Shown one piece after another: positions 36,385-44,904 of a stretch of 64,000 nucleotides of DNA (the first letter of the stretch is position 1; each line of letters begins with the position of its first letter). Location of the stretch: the NCBI RefSeq assembly GCF_020535405.1, contig NZ_CP085036.1, forward strand, positions 2,356,001 to 2,420,000, written 5' to 3'. Both the position numbers and the translations under genes were made by a program. Below the pieces are notes generated by a model, which worked only from the letters and a program-made list of their open reading frames with translations, searched no databases and was not told the DNA's origin. Source of the DNA: Antiquaquibacter oligotrophicus. GTDB taxonomy: Bacteria; Actinomycetota; Actinomycetes; Actinomycetales; Microbacteriaceae.

Positions 36385-36612
36385 ATGGGAATGGTAAAGA
36401 CGACCCTCTATCTCCCGGAGTCGCTCAAGCGCGACATCGAGCGAATCGCGCGTGAACGCGGAGTGAGCGAGGCGGACGTGATTCGGGAGTCTCTGGCCGT
36501 GTCGGTCAGTGAGCGCCGTCCGCGACCCCGCGCTGGGGTCGTGGCGATCACGGGTCAGCCGCCCATCGACTGGAACTCGCGCGACCATCTCCAAGGCTTC
36601 GGGGACCCGTGA
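36385..36612 (+). CDS. vapB: Ribbon-helix-helix antitoxin (VapB-like)
   Basis: A 75-residue CopG/RHH antitoxin: MVKTTLYLPESLKRDIERIARERGVSEADVIRESL is the DNA-binding ribbon and two helices. The C-terminal tail (ITGQPPIDWNSRDHLQGFG) is the toxin-binding part. ATG at 36385 or 36391 could be the start; neither has a strong ribosome site, and the transcript may be nearly leaderless. It overlaps vapC by four bases (GTGA). Confidence 0.88.
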   Translation: MGMVKTTLYLPESLKRDIERIARERGVSEADVIRESLAVSVSERRPRPRAGVVAITGQPPIDWNSRDHLQGFGDP

Positions 36613-37019
36613 TCCTCGACACGAGCGTGCTCCTCTCGTATCTGGATCGCAACGAACCCGCTCACGACAGGGCGACCGCTCTCATCGACACCTATCGTGG
36701 ATCTCTTGTCGTCTCGCCCCTGGTCCTCGCCGAGGTTGACTACCTTCTTTTGACGCGCGGCGGACTCGACGCGGAGATCGCTGGGATGCGCGAACTTGCC
36801 AGTGGCGCGTGGGAGATTGCGTCGTTCACTAGCGAGGATCTCTTGGATGCGCTCGGAGTTGTGGAGCGCTATCCGGCGCTCGCCGTGGGAGCCACTGACG
36901 CTTCCCTCGTGGTGCTCGCCCACCGATACGGCACTCGCACGATCGCAACACTCGACCGGCGACACTTTGAGGTGTTGCGTTCCCTCGACGGAAAGCCGTT
37001 CGACGTGGTGCCGGGCTAG
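36609..37019 (+). CDS. vapC: PIN-domain ribonuclease toxin (VapC-like)
   Basis: A 136-residue PIN-domain toxin. MILDTSVLLSYLD carries the first catalytic Asp, SPLVLAEVDYLL the Glu, GATDASLVVLAHR the second Asp pair, and TIATLDRRHF the last Asp. All acidic residues expected for a Mg-dependent RNase are present. GTG start coupled to vapB. Its 3' end lies 47 bases before the duplicated FAH-end sequence. Confidence 0.9.
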   Translation: MILDTSVLLSYLDRNEPAHDRATALIDTYRGSLVVSPLVLAEVDYLLLTRGGLDAEIAGMRELASGAWEIASFTSEDLLDALGVVERYPALAVGATDASLVVLAHRYGTRTIATLDRRHFEVLRSLDGKPFDVVPG

Positions 37020-37065
37020 GGGCGAATCGCCCCGCCCGCACCGAACGCCGGTGGCGCGAAGGGCT

Positions 37066-37094
37066 TCGGAACGCTCTCGAACCCGGTGCGCTAG
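37066..37094. repeat. 29-bp direct repeat, right copy (FAH 3'-end remnant)
   Basis: This is a perfect copy of 32750-32778, the end of the FAH-family gene including its stop codon, here without the rest of that gene. Like the left copy it lies just downstream of the 3' end of a convergent family lipoprotein gene. It suggests the locus was duplicated together with the FAH tail. Confidence 0.9.
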
Positions 37095-37108
37095 GCGCGG
37101 GGCATCGC

Positions 37109-37966
37109 TCAGCCCGCCTTTACGAACCGCCCTAGCTCATCCCCGTCGGCGTCAAAGAGCACGAGCAATTGGTTCTGAAACCCAAACGCTCGAGCGGAAT
37201 GAAACCACGGTGCGACAGTTGCCAGGCCACAGTCGGGGAGTGTGGTCGAGAGCTGCGGCGGGCTCGTCAGAACTCGGCCACGCACGCTGATGTTCCATTC
37301 ACCGCTGACGGCCCCGCACTCGGATTCGACGGTCCACATCGAGTCGTCAATCGTCGCCCCGGCGAGAATCCCTTGGTCGAGCGGGATCCAGCGTCCACCC
37401 GCATAGCCAAGGACGAAACTCGCAGGGAGTCCTCCCGGAGCGATGGAAAGCATTGCAGGCGAAAGTTCCGCGGGAACACTAAGCTCATTCGACCGCGACT
37501 GGGTATCACTGGGCGCGAGAGAAACCACGAGAGAGGCCTCGTTATCGAGCAGGCTCCATCCATCACCGTCGGTTTCGACGTGAGTGGCTGACTCCAGCCA
37601 CGGCGGAGTTGGCTGGCCCGATGCATCACAGCCCGAACCGTCCTGGATCTCGAGAGTTGTGCTGATAAGCCCGTCGAGCGTGGCCCAATTGCCGAATATT
37701 GTGCAATCGGCCATAGAAATTACAAGTCCGTCAACGTCGAAGTTCGCCGTGGCAATTTCGTCGCCGTCCTGGAGCACCGACCAGCTCCCCAGCAGACCCG
37801 CGACGTTTGGGTCGGTATTGATGGGCAGCGCAGCCTGCGTGGGACTCGGAGATGTTGTTTCGTCGGTCGTGTCACCTTGTGTGGAGCTGCACGCCACTGA
37901 GCTAGACATGATTAGCAGAGCTAATATCAATCCGATGATGCGAGAACGCCTTAGCGAAAGTTGCAC
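37109..37966 (-). CDS. Lipoprotein of the local paralogous family, no. 3
   Basis: A 285-residue predicted lipoprotein with signal SRIIGLILALLIMSSSVAC, a Thr/Ser linker, and two family modules ending LLVLFDADGDELGRFVKAG. The start is taken as GTG 37966 (VQLSLRRSRIIG); the long upstream in-frame extension overlaps the next paralog and is not credible. Its DNA is visibly richer in A/T than its neighbours around 37.7-37.95 kb, which may mean a different origin or relaxed selection. It is the last of three co-directional paralogs. Confidence 0.75.
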   Translation of the reverse strand: MQLSLRRSRIIGLILALLIMSSSVACSSTQGDTTDETTSPSPTQAALPINTDPNVAGLLGSWSVLQDGDEIATANFDVDGLVISMADCTIFGNWATLDGLISTTLEIQDGSGCDASGQPTPPWLESATHVETDGDGWSLLDNEASLVVSLAPSDTQSRSNELSVPAELSPAMLSIAPGGLPASFVLGYAGGRWIPLDQGILAGATIDDSMWTVESECGAVSGEWNISVRGRVLTSPPQLSTTLPDCGLATVAPWFHSARAFGFQNQLLVLFDADGDELGRFVKAG

Positions 37967-37985
37967 GTCTTCACTATGGCATCTC

Positions 37986-38783
37986 CTAGCCGCGGGCGAA
38001 GCGCACCAGTTCATCCCCGGACGCGTCGAACAGCACCAGTTCGTCACCGTCGAATCCCGCGGTACGCATCTGCGAGACGAGCCCATTGACCTCGTCCGCC
38101 TCACAGCCGAGACTCGCGCCGAAACCCAGAGTTATGGCGAGGACAAACCCGTCGCCGAGTTCGGCGTATCGACCGCCAGCGCAGAGGCCGCTCATACGTG
38201 TGGAGGCCACCCACGAGCCATCGCGAAACACGACCGTCACGGCACGTCGGAGCGTCTTGCCGCCAATCTCGGACGTGACCCATTCGCCCTCGATGCTGCT
38301 TGCCGTGAGATCGGGTGGCAGGGGTCGCGCGGTGTACGCCCCGTCAGCATTGGTTTGCGCCGCTGAGGCATCGCTGAGGCTCACAAGCGTGGTGCCTTGT
38401 GCATTGGTGAGGTCCCACCCTGTGTTCGTGGGATTGATGCCGATCACGGAGTCGATCCACGTGAGTATCGATCGGTTGTCGTGAACACAATCGGGATCGC
38501 TGCGCTCGGCGATGGCCAACCACGTCGAGTCGGCCGTGACCCAGCTTCCCGACGTCACACCACAGGCAAGCTCCGCTGTGAAGGCCCGCGGTGTCGAGAA
38601 CGTCAGGGTTCCCGTTTCGCCGGTCACGGCATCCGTCAGGGTCCATGTGCCGAGCAATTGTGTGTCCACTGAGGCGGGGGCGGTGCGTGAGGGAGCAGGG
38701 TGCGGACGGGGTGGCACCGCGGTACATGCCGCGAGTGGCATAACTGCCACGAGCGTGACCGCGAGGCTTCGGGCCAGCGTCAT
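37986..38783 (-). CDS. Lipoprotein of the local paralogous family, no. 4
   Basis: A 265-residue predicted lipoprotein: MTLARSLAVTLVAVMPLAAC signal, Pro-rich linker, module one (LLGTWTLTD to WIDSV) and module two (SIEGEWVTSE to LVLFDASGDELVRFARG) with the GRYAELGDGFVLA segment also seen in paralog no. 2. The ATG overlaps the stop of paralog no. 5 (ATGA). Function unknown. Confidence 0.8.
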   Translation of the reverse strand: MTLARSLAVTLVAVMPLAACTAVPPRPHPAPSRTAPASVDTQLLGTWTLTDAVTGETGTLTFSTPRAFTAELACGVTSGSWVTADSTWLAIAERSDPDCVHDNRSILTWIDSVIGINPTNTGWDLTNAQGTTLVSLSDASAAQTNADGAYTARPLPPDLTASSIEGEWVTSEIGGKTLRRAVTVVFRDGSWVASTRMSGLCAGGRYAELGDGFVLAITLGFGASLGCEADEVNGLVSQMRTAGFDGDELVLFDASGDELVRFARG

Positions 38784-39580
38784 GTGGCCGCGATGAGGCG
38801 CCCTAGTTCGACGCCTCTGGAGTCGAACAACACCAGCTGTTCGTCGTCGAAGCCAGCGGTTCGGGCGGCACCGACCCACTCGGCAACGGGGACGTTTTCG
38901 CATCCGATCATCGTCGATATCGATGACGGGGTGGCCAAGAGGTAACCGCCACCCAAATCGACCCATCTGCCGCCGTTTCCGTTGCACCCGTCGGAGGACT
39001 GCCAGACTCCCGTCCCAAATTCCACGTAGGAGTCGCCCGGCGTCTCGACGATCGGCGCCCAGCGTCCTTCGACATGTCCGACGGTGAAGCCTTGCGGCAG
39101 CGGCTGAATGGGCTCGTCTTGCGGTGGCTCGCTTTCCAACGTGCCACCAGTGAGCGAACCGGTGACAGCGCCGGCAGCATCCGTCAGAGTCCACCCATCT
39201 TCGCTCGCGACGATTCGCTCGGTCTTCTCGACCCACTCGAGTGAGGGCTGCGGGTCGATGTTATCGATGCAGCCCATGTCACCTCCCCAACTCATCGCGA
39301 GGAACGCGTCGCCCAACGATGCCCACTCCCCGTTGATGCCGCCGCACTCGTATGCCCCCTCCCACATCCCAGAGTCCCGCAGGGTGATGGTCGCGCTCAT
39401 GCCGTCGCTGGGATCGACCAGCGTCCATGTGCCAACGATCTCGGCCGCGGTGTTCACGGGAGCGGCGGCTCGGGGTTCGAAGGTGGGAGTGGGGGTTGGC
39501 GTTGACAGTGGAACCGCGGAGGTGCACGCGGCAAGACCGGCAGTCAGGAGCGCTACGGGGGCGAGCATCCGGATTCGCAT
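38780..39580 (-). CDS. Lipoprotein of the local paralogous family, no. 5
   Basis: A 266-residue predicted lipoprotein with lipobox GLAAC, a Thr-Pro linker (STPTPTPTFEP) and two modules, the first EIVGTWTLVDPSDG and the second HVEGRWAPIVETPG to LVLFDSRGVELGRLIAAT. CGGINGEW and GCENVPVAEW hold the conserved Cys and Trp. First gene of the three-lipoprotein operon. No promoter motif is obvious upstream. Confidence 0.8.
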   Translation of the reverse strand: MRIRMLAPVALLTAGLAACTSAVPLSTPTPTPTFEPRAAAPVNTAAEIVGTWTLVDPSDGMSATITLRDSGMWEGAYECGGINGEWASLGDAFLAMSWGGDMGCIDNIDPQPSLEWVEKTERIVASEDGWTLTDAAGAVTGSLTGGTLESEPPQDEPIQPLPQGFTVGHVEGRWAPIVETPGDSYVEFGTGVWQSSDGCNGNGGRWVDLGGGYLLATPSSISTMIGCENVPVAEWVGAARTAGFDDEQLVLFDSRGVELGRLIAAT

Positions 39581-39610
39581 CGTCCCAGGCTACCTACACC
39601 TGAAGATATG

Positions 39611-40768
39611 TCACACCGCCAGCGCTCCGTCCCCAGCGAACGCAAGCGCGGCGAAGCGCTCGCCGATGAGGCGTTGGGTGTCCGCGTCGGGGTGGAGAGC
39701 ATCGGGGAGCGGATGTTCCGTGGCATCCGTCTGCCCGTAGAGTTCCAGCCCGTCAAGGTAGTGCAGATTGGCATCCGCCCGCGCGGCGACGATGCGCTCC
39801 AGCTCGCGTCGGATCACCGTGAGGGTGAGTTTGCCCGCGGCGACCTCTGCAGGGTCACCGGTCGCCCGAAACTGCATACGACCCGCCATAAACGCCTCCG
39901 GATCGAAGGCGCCGGGGCCGGGGGTGTTTTCGTGGATTTCGCAGTAGATGGGCGAGACCACAAGCAGGGGAGTGGTGCGATGCCCCTCGCGGATGGTGTC
40001 GAGGAAGCCGTGCACGGCCGGCCCGAAAGCGCGAAGGCGCATGAGGTCGGCGTTCACGATGTTGATGCCGAGCTTGAGGCTGATGACATCGGCGGGGGTG
40101 TCGCGGATGGTGCGTGCCGTGAACGGGTCGAGCAGAGCGCTGCCGCCGAACCCGAGACTGACGAGGTTCACGTCGGCGATGCGGCTCGCGACGGCGGGCC
40201 ACGTGCCAAGTGGATGTGTCGCATTCGAGCCGTGACTGATCGAGCTGCCGTGGTGCACCCACGTGCGGCGAGTGTCTACCCGCGGGGTGACGGGGGCGTC
40301 CGTTCGGAGTGCCACGAGCTCGATGGTCTCGTTGTGGGGGAGCCAGAGTTCCACGGTTTTGGTGCGCGGCGGCAGGTCGGCGAAACGGGAAACGTGCGCG
40401 GCGCCGTGCGTGGTGGTCGGCGTTCCGGTAGCCGGATCGAGCACGATCGCGGTGCCGGCGGTCGTGGCATCCTCCGCCGTGGGGGTGCCGTCGACGACCA
40501 GTTGCACGATGCCGTCGGGGCGAAGTGTGAGCCCTGCATAGTTGACGGTCGTGCGTATGAGTTCGAGCTCGATGGTCGTCGCTGCGGTGTCGAAGACGAG
40601 GCGCACGCCCGAGGGTTGCGATTCGGCCTTCGCGAGCTGTGGGTCCGTGTTCTGGGCACGCGCCCACGCCGGGAGGCGGTGGGGCAGAAGCCCGCGCTGG
40701 GTCGGCTCGAGTTCGGCCGCGCCGTGAACGAGATCGTCGGTTAGCGGGATGGTGATGAGGTCAGTCAT
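39611..40768 (-). CDS. SGNH/GDSL-family hydrolase
   Basis: A 385-residue esterase-like protein. A beta-rich N-terminal domain (residues 1-165) precedes the SGNH domain: HHGSSISHG holds the nucleophile Ser, LVSLGFGGSALLD the Gly, LKLGINIVNAD the Asn, and LPDALHPD the Asp-x-x-His pair. No signal peptide, so it acts in the cytoplasm. The start ATG at 40768 overlaps the TetR gene by eight bases, so the regulator probably controls it. Acetyl or acyl ester of a sugar is a plausible substrate. Confidence 0.85.
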   Translation of the reverse strand: MTDLITIPLTDDLVHGAAELEPTQRGLLPHRLPAWARAQNTDPQLAKAESQPSGVRLVFDTAATTIELELIRTTVNYAGLTLRPDGIVQLVVDGTPTAEDATTAGTAIVLDPATGTPTTTHGAAHVSRFADLPPRTKTVELWLPHNETIELVALRTDAPVTPRVDTRRTWVHHGSSISHGSNATHPLGTWPAVASRIADVNLVSLGFGGSALLDPFTARTIRDTPADVISLKLGINIVNADLMRLRAFGPAVHGFLDTIREGHRTTPLLVVSPIYCEIHENTPGPGAFDPEAFMAGRMQFRATGDPAEVAAGKLTLTVIRRELERIVAARADANLHYLDGLELYGQTDATEHPLPDALHPDADTQRLIGERFAALAFAGDGALAV

Positions 40769-41333
40769 GGTCGGTCCAGGTGGTGATGAGGGTGTCGAGC
40801 GAACGGAGGATTTCGTGCCAACTCGTGTCGGCGTCCGGTGAGCTGTGGTCGAACGATCCGCCACGCTCGAGAGTGATGAAGCCGCGGATGGTGCTGCCGA
40901 TGAGTCGAATCGCGTGCACACGCGCGGCGGGGTCGAGGTCGTATCCGTCGAGGATCGCCTCGAGTAGGCGCGCGTGACGCGGGCCAGCGCTCGCGGCGGC
41001 GGTCTCTGCGTCGAGCGGCACCAGCGTGGCGGCGAAGCGACCCGGATGCTCGCGCGCGTAGCCGCGGTAGGCATCCGCGAGCCCCATCAGAGCATCGAAC
41101 CGCGACTTGCCCACGGTGGCATCGGATGCCCGCACCGCGAGTTCGTCGAGGGCGAGGAGGCTGATGCGCACACTCAGGTCGGCGCTGCTCGCCACGTGCG
41201 AGTACAGGCTTGGCGTGCGCACGCCAAGCCGCCGCGCGACCTCGGCGACGGTGACGTGCTCGAAGCCGATCTCGTCGGCGAGTTCCGCACCGGTCGCCGT
41301 AACGCGCCCCAGTGTGATTCCTGCTCGTGGCAT
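40761..41333 (-). CDS. TetR-family transcriptional regulator
   Basis: A 190-residue regulator with an N-terminal HTH (GFEHVTVAEVARRLGVRTPSLYSHV) and a WHG-type C-terminal ligand domain. Start is ATG 41333. It is transcribed with the SGNH hydrolase and divergent from gltX, with palindromic sites in the 72-base gap. It likely represses its own operon in the absence of a ligand. Confidence 0.9.
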   Translation of the reverse strand: MPRAGITLGRVTATGAELADEIGFEHVTVAEVARRLGVRTPSLYSHVASSADLSVRISLLALDELAVRASDATVGKSRFDALMGLADAYRGYAREHPGRFAATLVPLDAETAAASAGPRHARLLEAILDGYDLDPAARVHAIRLIGSTIRGFITLERGGSFDHSSPDADTSWHEILRSLDTLITTWTDHD

Positions 41334-41336
41334 CGT

Positions 41337-41379
41337 TTTCCTAACTAAGTGAGGCTTAAACCTAAAGCATTTAGGAAAC
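41337..41379. promoter_or_regulatory. TetR operator region
   Basis: Two nested dyads: CCTAAAGCATTTAGG at 41361-41375, and TTTCCTAA (41337-41344) facing TTAGGAAA (41372-41379). They occupy the gap between the TetR gene and gltX. The 15-bp inner palindrome is the better operator candidate. Confidence 0.55.
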
Positions 41380-41405
41380 GTGCGCAAGCTCTAGACTTAC
41401 CCCCG

Positions 41406-42881
41406 ATGTCTGCACCCTTCTCCACTGCCACCGGAGCCGACGTTCGCGTCCGCTTCTGCCCCTCGCCCACCGGCACCCCGCACGTCGGTCTCGTGCGCAC
41501 CGCCCTCTTCAACTGGGCGTATGCGCGCCACACCGGCGGCAAGCTCGTGTTCCGCATCGAGGACACGGATGCCGCCCGCGACAGCGAGGAGAGCTACCTC
41601 CAGTTGCTCGACGCGATGCGCTGGCTGGGACTCACGTGGGACGAAGGTGTCGAGGTGGGTGGGCCGCACGCTCCGTACCGCCAGTCGCAGCGCACCGAGA
41701 TCTACCTCGACGTGATCGAGAAGTTGCGGGCATCCGGTCACCTCTACGAGTCGTTCGTGACGCCGGAGGAGATGGAAGCGCGCAACGGCGCGAACGGCCG
41801 CGACCCCAAGCAGGGCTACGACAACTTCGAGCGTGACCTCACGGACGCGCAGCGTGAGGCGTTCAAGGCCGAGGGTCGTCAGCCGGCGCTGCGGCTCAAG
41901 GTGCCGGACACCGACCTGAGCTTCGACGATCTGGTGCGTGGGGAGATCACCTTCCCGGCAGGGTCGTTCACCGACTTCGTTGTGGTGCGCCCGAACGGGG
42001 CGCCGCTCTACACGTTCGTGAACCCGGTGGATGACGCGCTCATGGGTGTCACCCACGTGCTGCGCGGTGAGGACCTGCTGTCGTCAACTCCTCGCCAGAT
42101 CGCGCTGTACACGGCGCTCATCGAGATCGGGCTCACCGACTTCATCCCGCGTTTTGGTCACCTTCCGTACGTGATGGGGGAGGGCAACAAGAAGCTCTCC
42201 AAGCGCGACCCCGAGTCGAACCTGTTCCACCACCGCGACCGTGGCTTCATCCCGGAGGGGCTCCTCAACTACCTGTCGTTGCTCGGCTGGTCGCTAGCGC
42301 CCGACCGCGACGTGTTCGGGTCGGATGAACTGATCGCCGCGTTCGATGTCGTGAACGTCAACCCGAACCCGGCCCGCTTCGACCTCAAGAAGGCCGAGTC
42401 CATCAACGGGGACCACATTCGCCTGCTCTCCGCCGACGACCTCGCCGCGCGCCTCGAGCCGTACCTCGAGGGTCTCATTCACACGGATGCCGACCGCCAG
42501 CTGCTGCGCGAAGCAACACCCCTCGTGCAGGAGCGTATGCAGCTCCTCGGTGAGGCGCCCGGGCTGCTCGGGTTCCTGTTCACCGCCGACGACGAGCTTG
42601 TGGTCGAACAGGATGCCCTCCCCGGTGCAGACGGAGCTGCGGTGCTCGACGCGGCCCTGCGAGTGCTGCCGGGCATCCCGAGTTTCGGGCACGAAGCGAT
42701 CGAGCAGGCGCTGCGTGCCGAGCTCATCGACGGCATGGGTCTGAAGCCGCGTCTCGCGTTCGGCCCGCTGCGGTCGGCGATTTCGGGTCGCCGCATCAGC
42801 CCGCCGCTCTTCGAGTCGATGGAACTCCTCGGCAAGGAGTCGACCCTCCGCCGCATCGAGAAGTTGCGCGCGGCGCTCTAA
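41406..42881 (+). CDS. gltX: Glutamyl-tRNA synthetase
   Basis: A 491-residue class I synthetase. The HIGH-type motif reads [19 protein letters not shown], and KMSKS reads KLSKRD. The C-terminal anticodon-binding domain is complete. ATG 41406 is the start; an earlier in-frame TTG/ATG would add residues from the regulatory gap. It is divergent from the TetR gene and followed closely by tRNA-Gln, the second half of the conserved FAH-gltX-tRNA order. Confidence 0.97.
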   Translation: MSAPFSTATGADVRVRFCPSPTGTPHVGLVRTALFNWAYARHTGGKLVFRIEDTDAARDSEESYLQLLDAMRWLGLTWDEGVEVGGPHAPYRQSQRTEIYLDVIEKLRASGHLYESFVTPEEMEARNGANGRDPKQGYDNFERDLTDAQREAFKAEGRQPALRLKVPDTDLSFDDLVRGEITFPAGSFTDFVVVRPNGAPLYTFVNPVDDALMGVTHVLRGEDLLSSTPRQIALYTALIEIGLTDFIPRFGHLPYVMGEGNKKLSKRDPESNLFHHRDRGFIPEGLLNYLSLLGWSLAPDRDVFGSDELIAAFDVVNVNPNPARFDLKKAESINGDHIRLLSADDLAARLEPYLEGLIHTDADRQLLREATPLVQERMQLLGEAPGLLGFLFTADDELVVEQDALPGADGAAVLDAALRVLPGIPSFGHEAIEQALRAELIDGMGLKPRLAFGPLRSAISGRRISPPLFESMELLGKESTLRRIEKLRAAL

Positions 42882-43219
42882 CTCGCGGGATCGTAGCCGA
42901 ACTCGCGCAGCTCCTGCGCGCACTGGCACGCTTGCGCCACCCTCCGCGCCCACTCCACGGCCTCGGCCCGCGTCTTCACTTCGAGCACAAGAAACCCGCC
43001 AGTCACGCGAGACCCCGGGTACAGGTCATCCGTGACCCGTCCGTCTCCCGAGACGAGCACCGGATGCACACTCTCATCGATTCCGCCGCCGAAAACGTAC
43101 ACCCCCGCGGCCTTCGCGTCTTGGATGACGTCGTGCGAATCGACAGACGCCCGGGCGAGGTCATCGGGGCTCAGCGCAGCCATCGCTTCGGCGGGAAAGG
43201 AGATCAAATACTTGGTCAC
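42878..43219 (-). CDS. YCII-related domain protein
   Basis: A 113-residue small protein with the YCII/dimeric barrel layout: [32 protein letters not shown] and [20 protein letters not shown]. The 3' end overlaps gltX by four bases in convergent orientation. Some relatives are encoded beside ECF sigma factors; here no such neighbour is adjacent. Function unknown. Confidence 0.8.
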   Translation of the reverse strand: MTKYLISFPAEAMAALSPDDLARASVDSHDVIQDAKAAGVYVFGGGIDESVHPVLVSGDGRVTDDLYPGSRVTGGFLVLEVKTRAEAVEWARRVAQACQCAQELREFGYDPAS

Positions 43220-43291
43220 CCTCCGATGGTGCCCGACGCCCTCCCGGGTGCGCTAGAGTTGTTAGTCGGTTCGGCCCCGGTCGAACGCCCT

Positions 43292-43366
43292 TGGGGTATG
43301 GTGTAATTGGCAACACGGCTGATTCTGGTTCAGTTGTTCTTGGTTCGAGTCCAGGTACCCCAGCCA
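43292..43366 (+). tRNA. tRNA-Gln (CUG anticodon)
   Basis: Acceptor arms TGGGGTA and TACCCCA pair fully; the anticodon loop is TTCTGGT with anticodon CTG; the T-arm has GGTTCGAGTCC. Discriminator G is followed by an encoded CCA. It is 72 bases plus CCA, the usual size for tRNA-Gln. It follows gltX, as in other actinobacteria. Confidence 0.96.
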
Positions 43367-43386
43367 GCTCTTGTGCATCGCGCGGT

Positions 43387-44328
43387 TCACTTACTCGCTG
43401 CCGCATTTCGCTTCGCCAGCACCCCGAACGCCTCCGCGAGTTCCCGGGGCGCCACGACCTCGAGGTCGGCGTCGAAACGCCCGAGCGACGCCGCTAGTGC
43501 GACCCACGACCACGAGCCGGAGGTGTACTCGCAGCGCCCGTCGCCGAGGTCTACTACCGTTCCGTCTCCCGCGAAGGGGAGCACGGCGGATGCTGGTCGT
43601 TGCAGGATGACCGTGCCCACGCACGGCCATCCGCCAGTCTGCGAACCCTTGAAGCGGGCCTCGACGTACTCGCGCGCGCTGCCGCTCGGGATCTCGCGGG
43701 GTGCGAAGCGAACCCCGGTGCTCTCTTGGCGTGTGATGCGGTCCGCGCGAAAGATGCGCCAGTCGTCGGCGCTGCGATCCCACGCCAGCAGGTACCACCG
43801 CATCCCGAACCAGAGAACGTCGTGGGGTTCCACGCGTCGCGGGATTTCATCGGACCCGTAGATCATGCGCACCACGTCGCGTGTCTGGGCGGCGGATGAC
43901 AGGGCAATAAGCAACTCGGGCTCCACCGGTCCAGCTGACACCGGCGACGAGACCGTGAAGCGAATTCCGTCGAGCCGGTGTTTGAGTCGCGACGGCATGA
44001 CCTGTTGCAGAGTCGTGAGTGCGCGCAGCGCCGACTCCTCGATGCCGGCCCCGGCGACCGCGGCCGTTCTCAGGGCCACCGTGAGCGCTACGTACTGTTC
44101 GTCGTCGAAGAGCAGCGGGGGAAGGTGTTCGCCCGCACCGAGACGGTAGCCGCCGTCAGACCCCATGGTCGCCGAGATGCGATACCCCAACTCGCGGAGG
44201 CGATCGATATCGCGCCGCACTGTGCGGGGGCTCACCCCGAGCCGCGAGGCGAGCACGGTGCCCGGCCATTCACGCTGCGACTGAAGAAGCGACAGCAATT
44301 CGAGGAGTCTCGAAGTCGGTGCCGCCAT
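43387..44328 (-). CDS. WYL-domain transcriptional regulator (YafY type)
   Basis: A 313-residue regulator. The N-terminal winged helix (LLELLSLLQSQREWPGTVLASRLGVSPRTVRRDIDRLRELGY) is followed by a WYL domain (MIYGSDEIPRRVEPHDVLWFGMRWYLLAWDRSADDWRIFRADRI). It is divergent from a PhnB-like gene 94 bases away, which is a common arrangement and suggests control of that gene. Confidence 0.92.
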   Translation of the reverse strand: MAAPTSRLLELLSLLQSQREWPGTVLASRLGVSPRTVRRDIDRLRELGYRISATMGSDGGYRLGAGEHLPPLLFDDEQYVALTVALRTAAVAGAGIEESALRALTTLQQVMPSRLKHRLDGIRFTVSSPVSAGPVEPELLIALSSAAQTRDVVRMIYGSDEIPRRVEPHDVLWFGMRWYLLAWDRSADDWRIFRADRITRQESTGVRFAPREIPSGSAREYVEARFKGSQTGGWPCVGTVILQRPASAVLPFAGDGTVVDLGDGRCEYTSGSWSWVALAASLGRFDADLEVVAPRELAEAFGVLAKRNAAASK

Positions 44329-44422
44329 GGTTCAAGACTATGAACATCTAGGACAGAAACTGACCTATACGTCCGGGATCGTGATTTGTGCCGGGAAACA
44401 CCCGCGCAGAACAGGATCAGCC

Positions 44423-44872
44423 ATGAGCATCACGACCACCACTCACCTCAATTTCCGCGGCGACGCACGCGAGGCTCTCGAGTTCTACCAGTCCGTCTTC
44501 GGAGGTGAGCTCTCGATAGCCACCTATGGCGACTTCGGTATGCCCGCGGAGGCACCCGGAGCCGACAAGGTCGTTTTCGGGTCCGTCGCGGCCGACAACG
44601 GCTTCCGCGTGATGGCGTACGACATTCCCGGGCAGAGCGGCGGCAGTGCAGCATCCGGCTCCACACGTCGCGAGAATGGCGTGACCCTCACCGGCCAGCC
44701 GTTTTTCGTGTCCGTTCGGGGCGAGACTCTTGCCGAAGTCGAGGGTTTCTGGGACGGCCTTTCCGCGGGCGCCGAAGTAGTCGAACCATTGGCGGCGTCC
44801 GCCTGGAGTGCGGGCTTCGGGATGCTCACCGACCGGTTCGGTGTGACGTGGGTGCTCGACGTGGCGAGCTGA
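44423..44872 (+). CDS. PhnB-like VOC superfamily protein
   Basis: A 149-residue glyoxalase/bleomycin-resistance-fold protein of the PhnB/3-demethylubiquinone-methyltransferase-like group: THLNFRGDAREALEFYQSVFGGELSI at the N-terminus and MLTDRFGVTWVLDV at the end. The start ATG at 44423 follows an AGGATCAGCC stretch. It is probably a target of the divergent WYL regulator. Substrate unknown. Confidence 0.85.
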   Translation: MSITTTTHLNFRGDAREALEFYQSVFGGELSIATYGDFGMPAEAPGADKVVFGSVAADNGFRVMAYDIPGQSGGSAASGSTRRENGVTLTGQPFFVSVRGETLAEVEGFWDGLSAGAEVVEPLAASAWSAGFGMLTDRFGVTWVLDVAS

Positions 44873-44904
44873 CCGGAGGGGCAGCCTCCCCGCGCGGGCT
44901 GTCC

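Noticed and set aside
32750..37094. 29-bp direct repeats as phage-type attachment sites
   Set aside because: No integrase or excisionase between them, and both lie at the 3' ends of paralogous gene pairs, so duplication or recombination explains them better.
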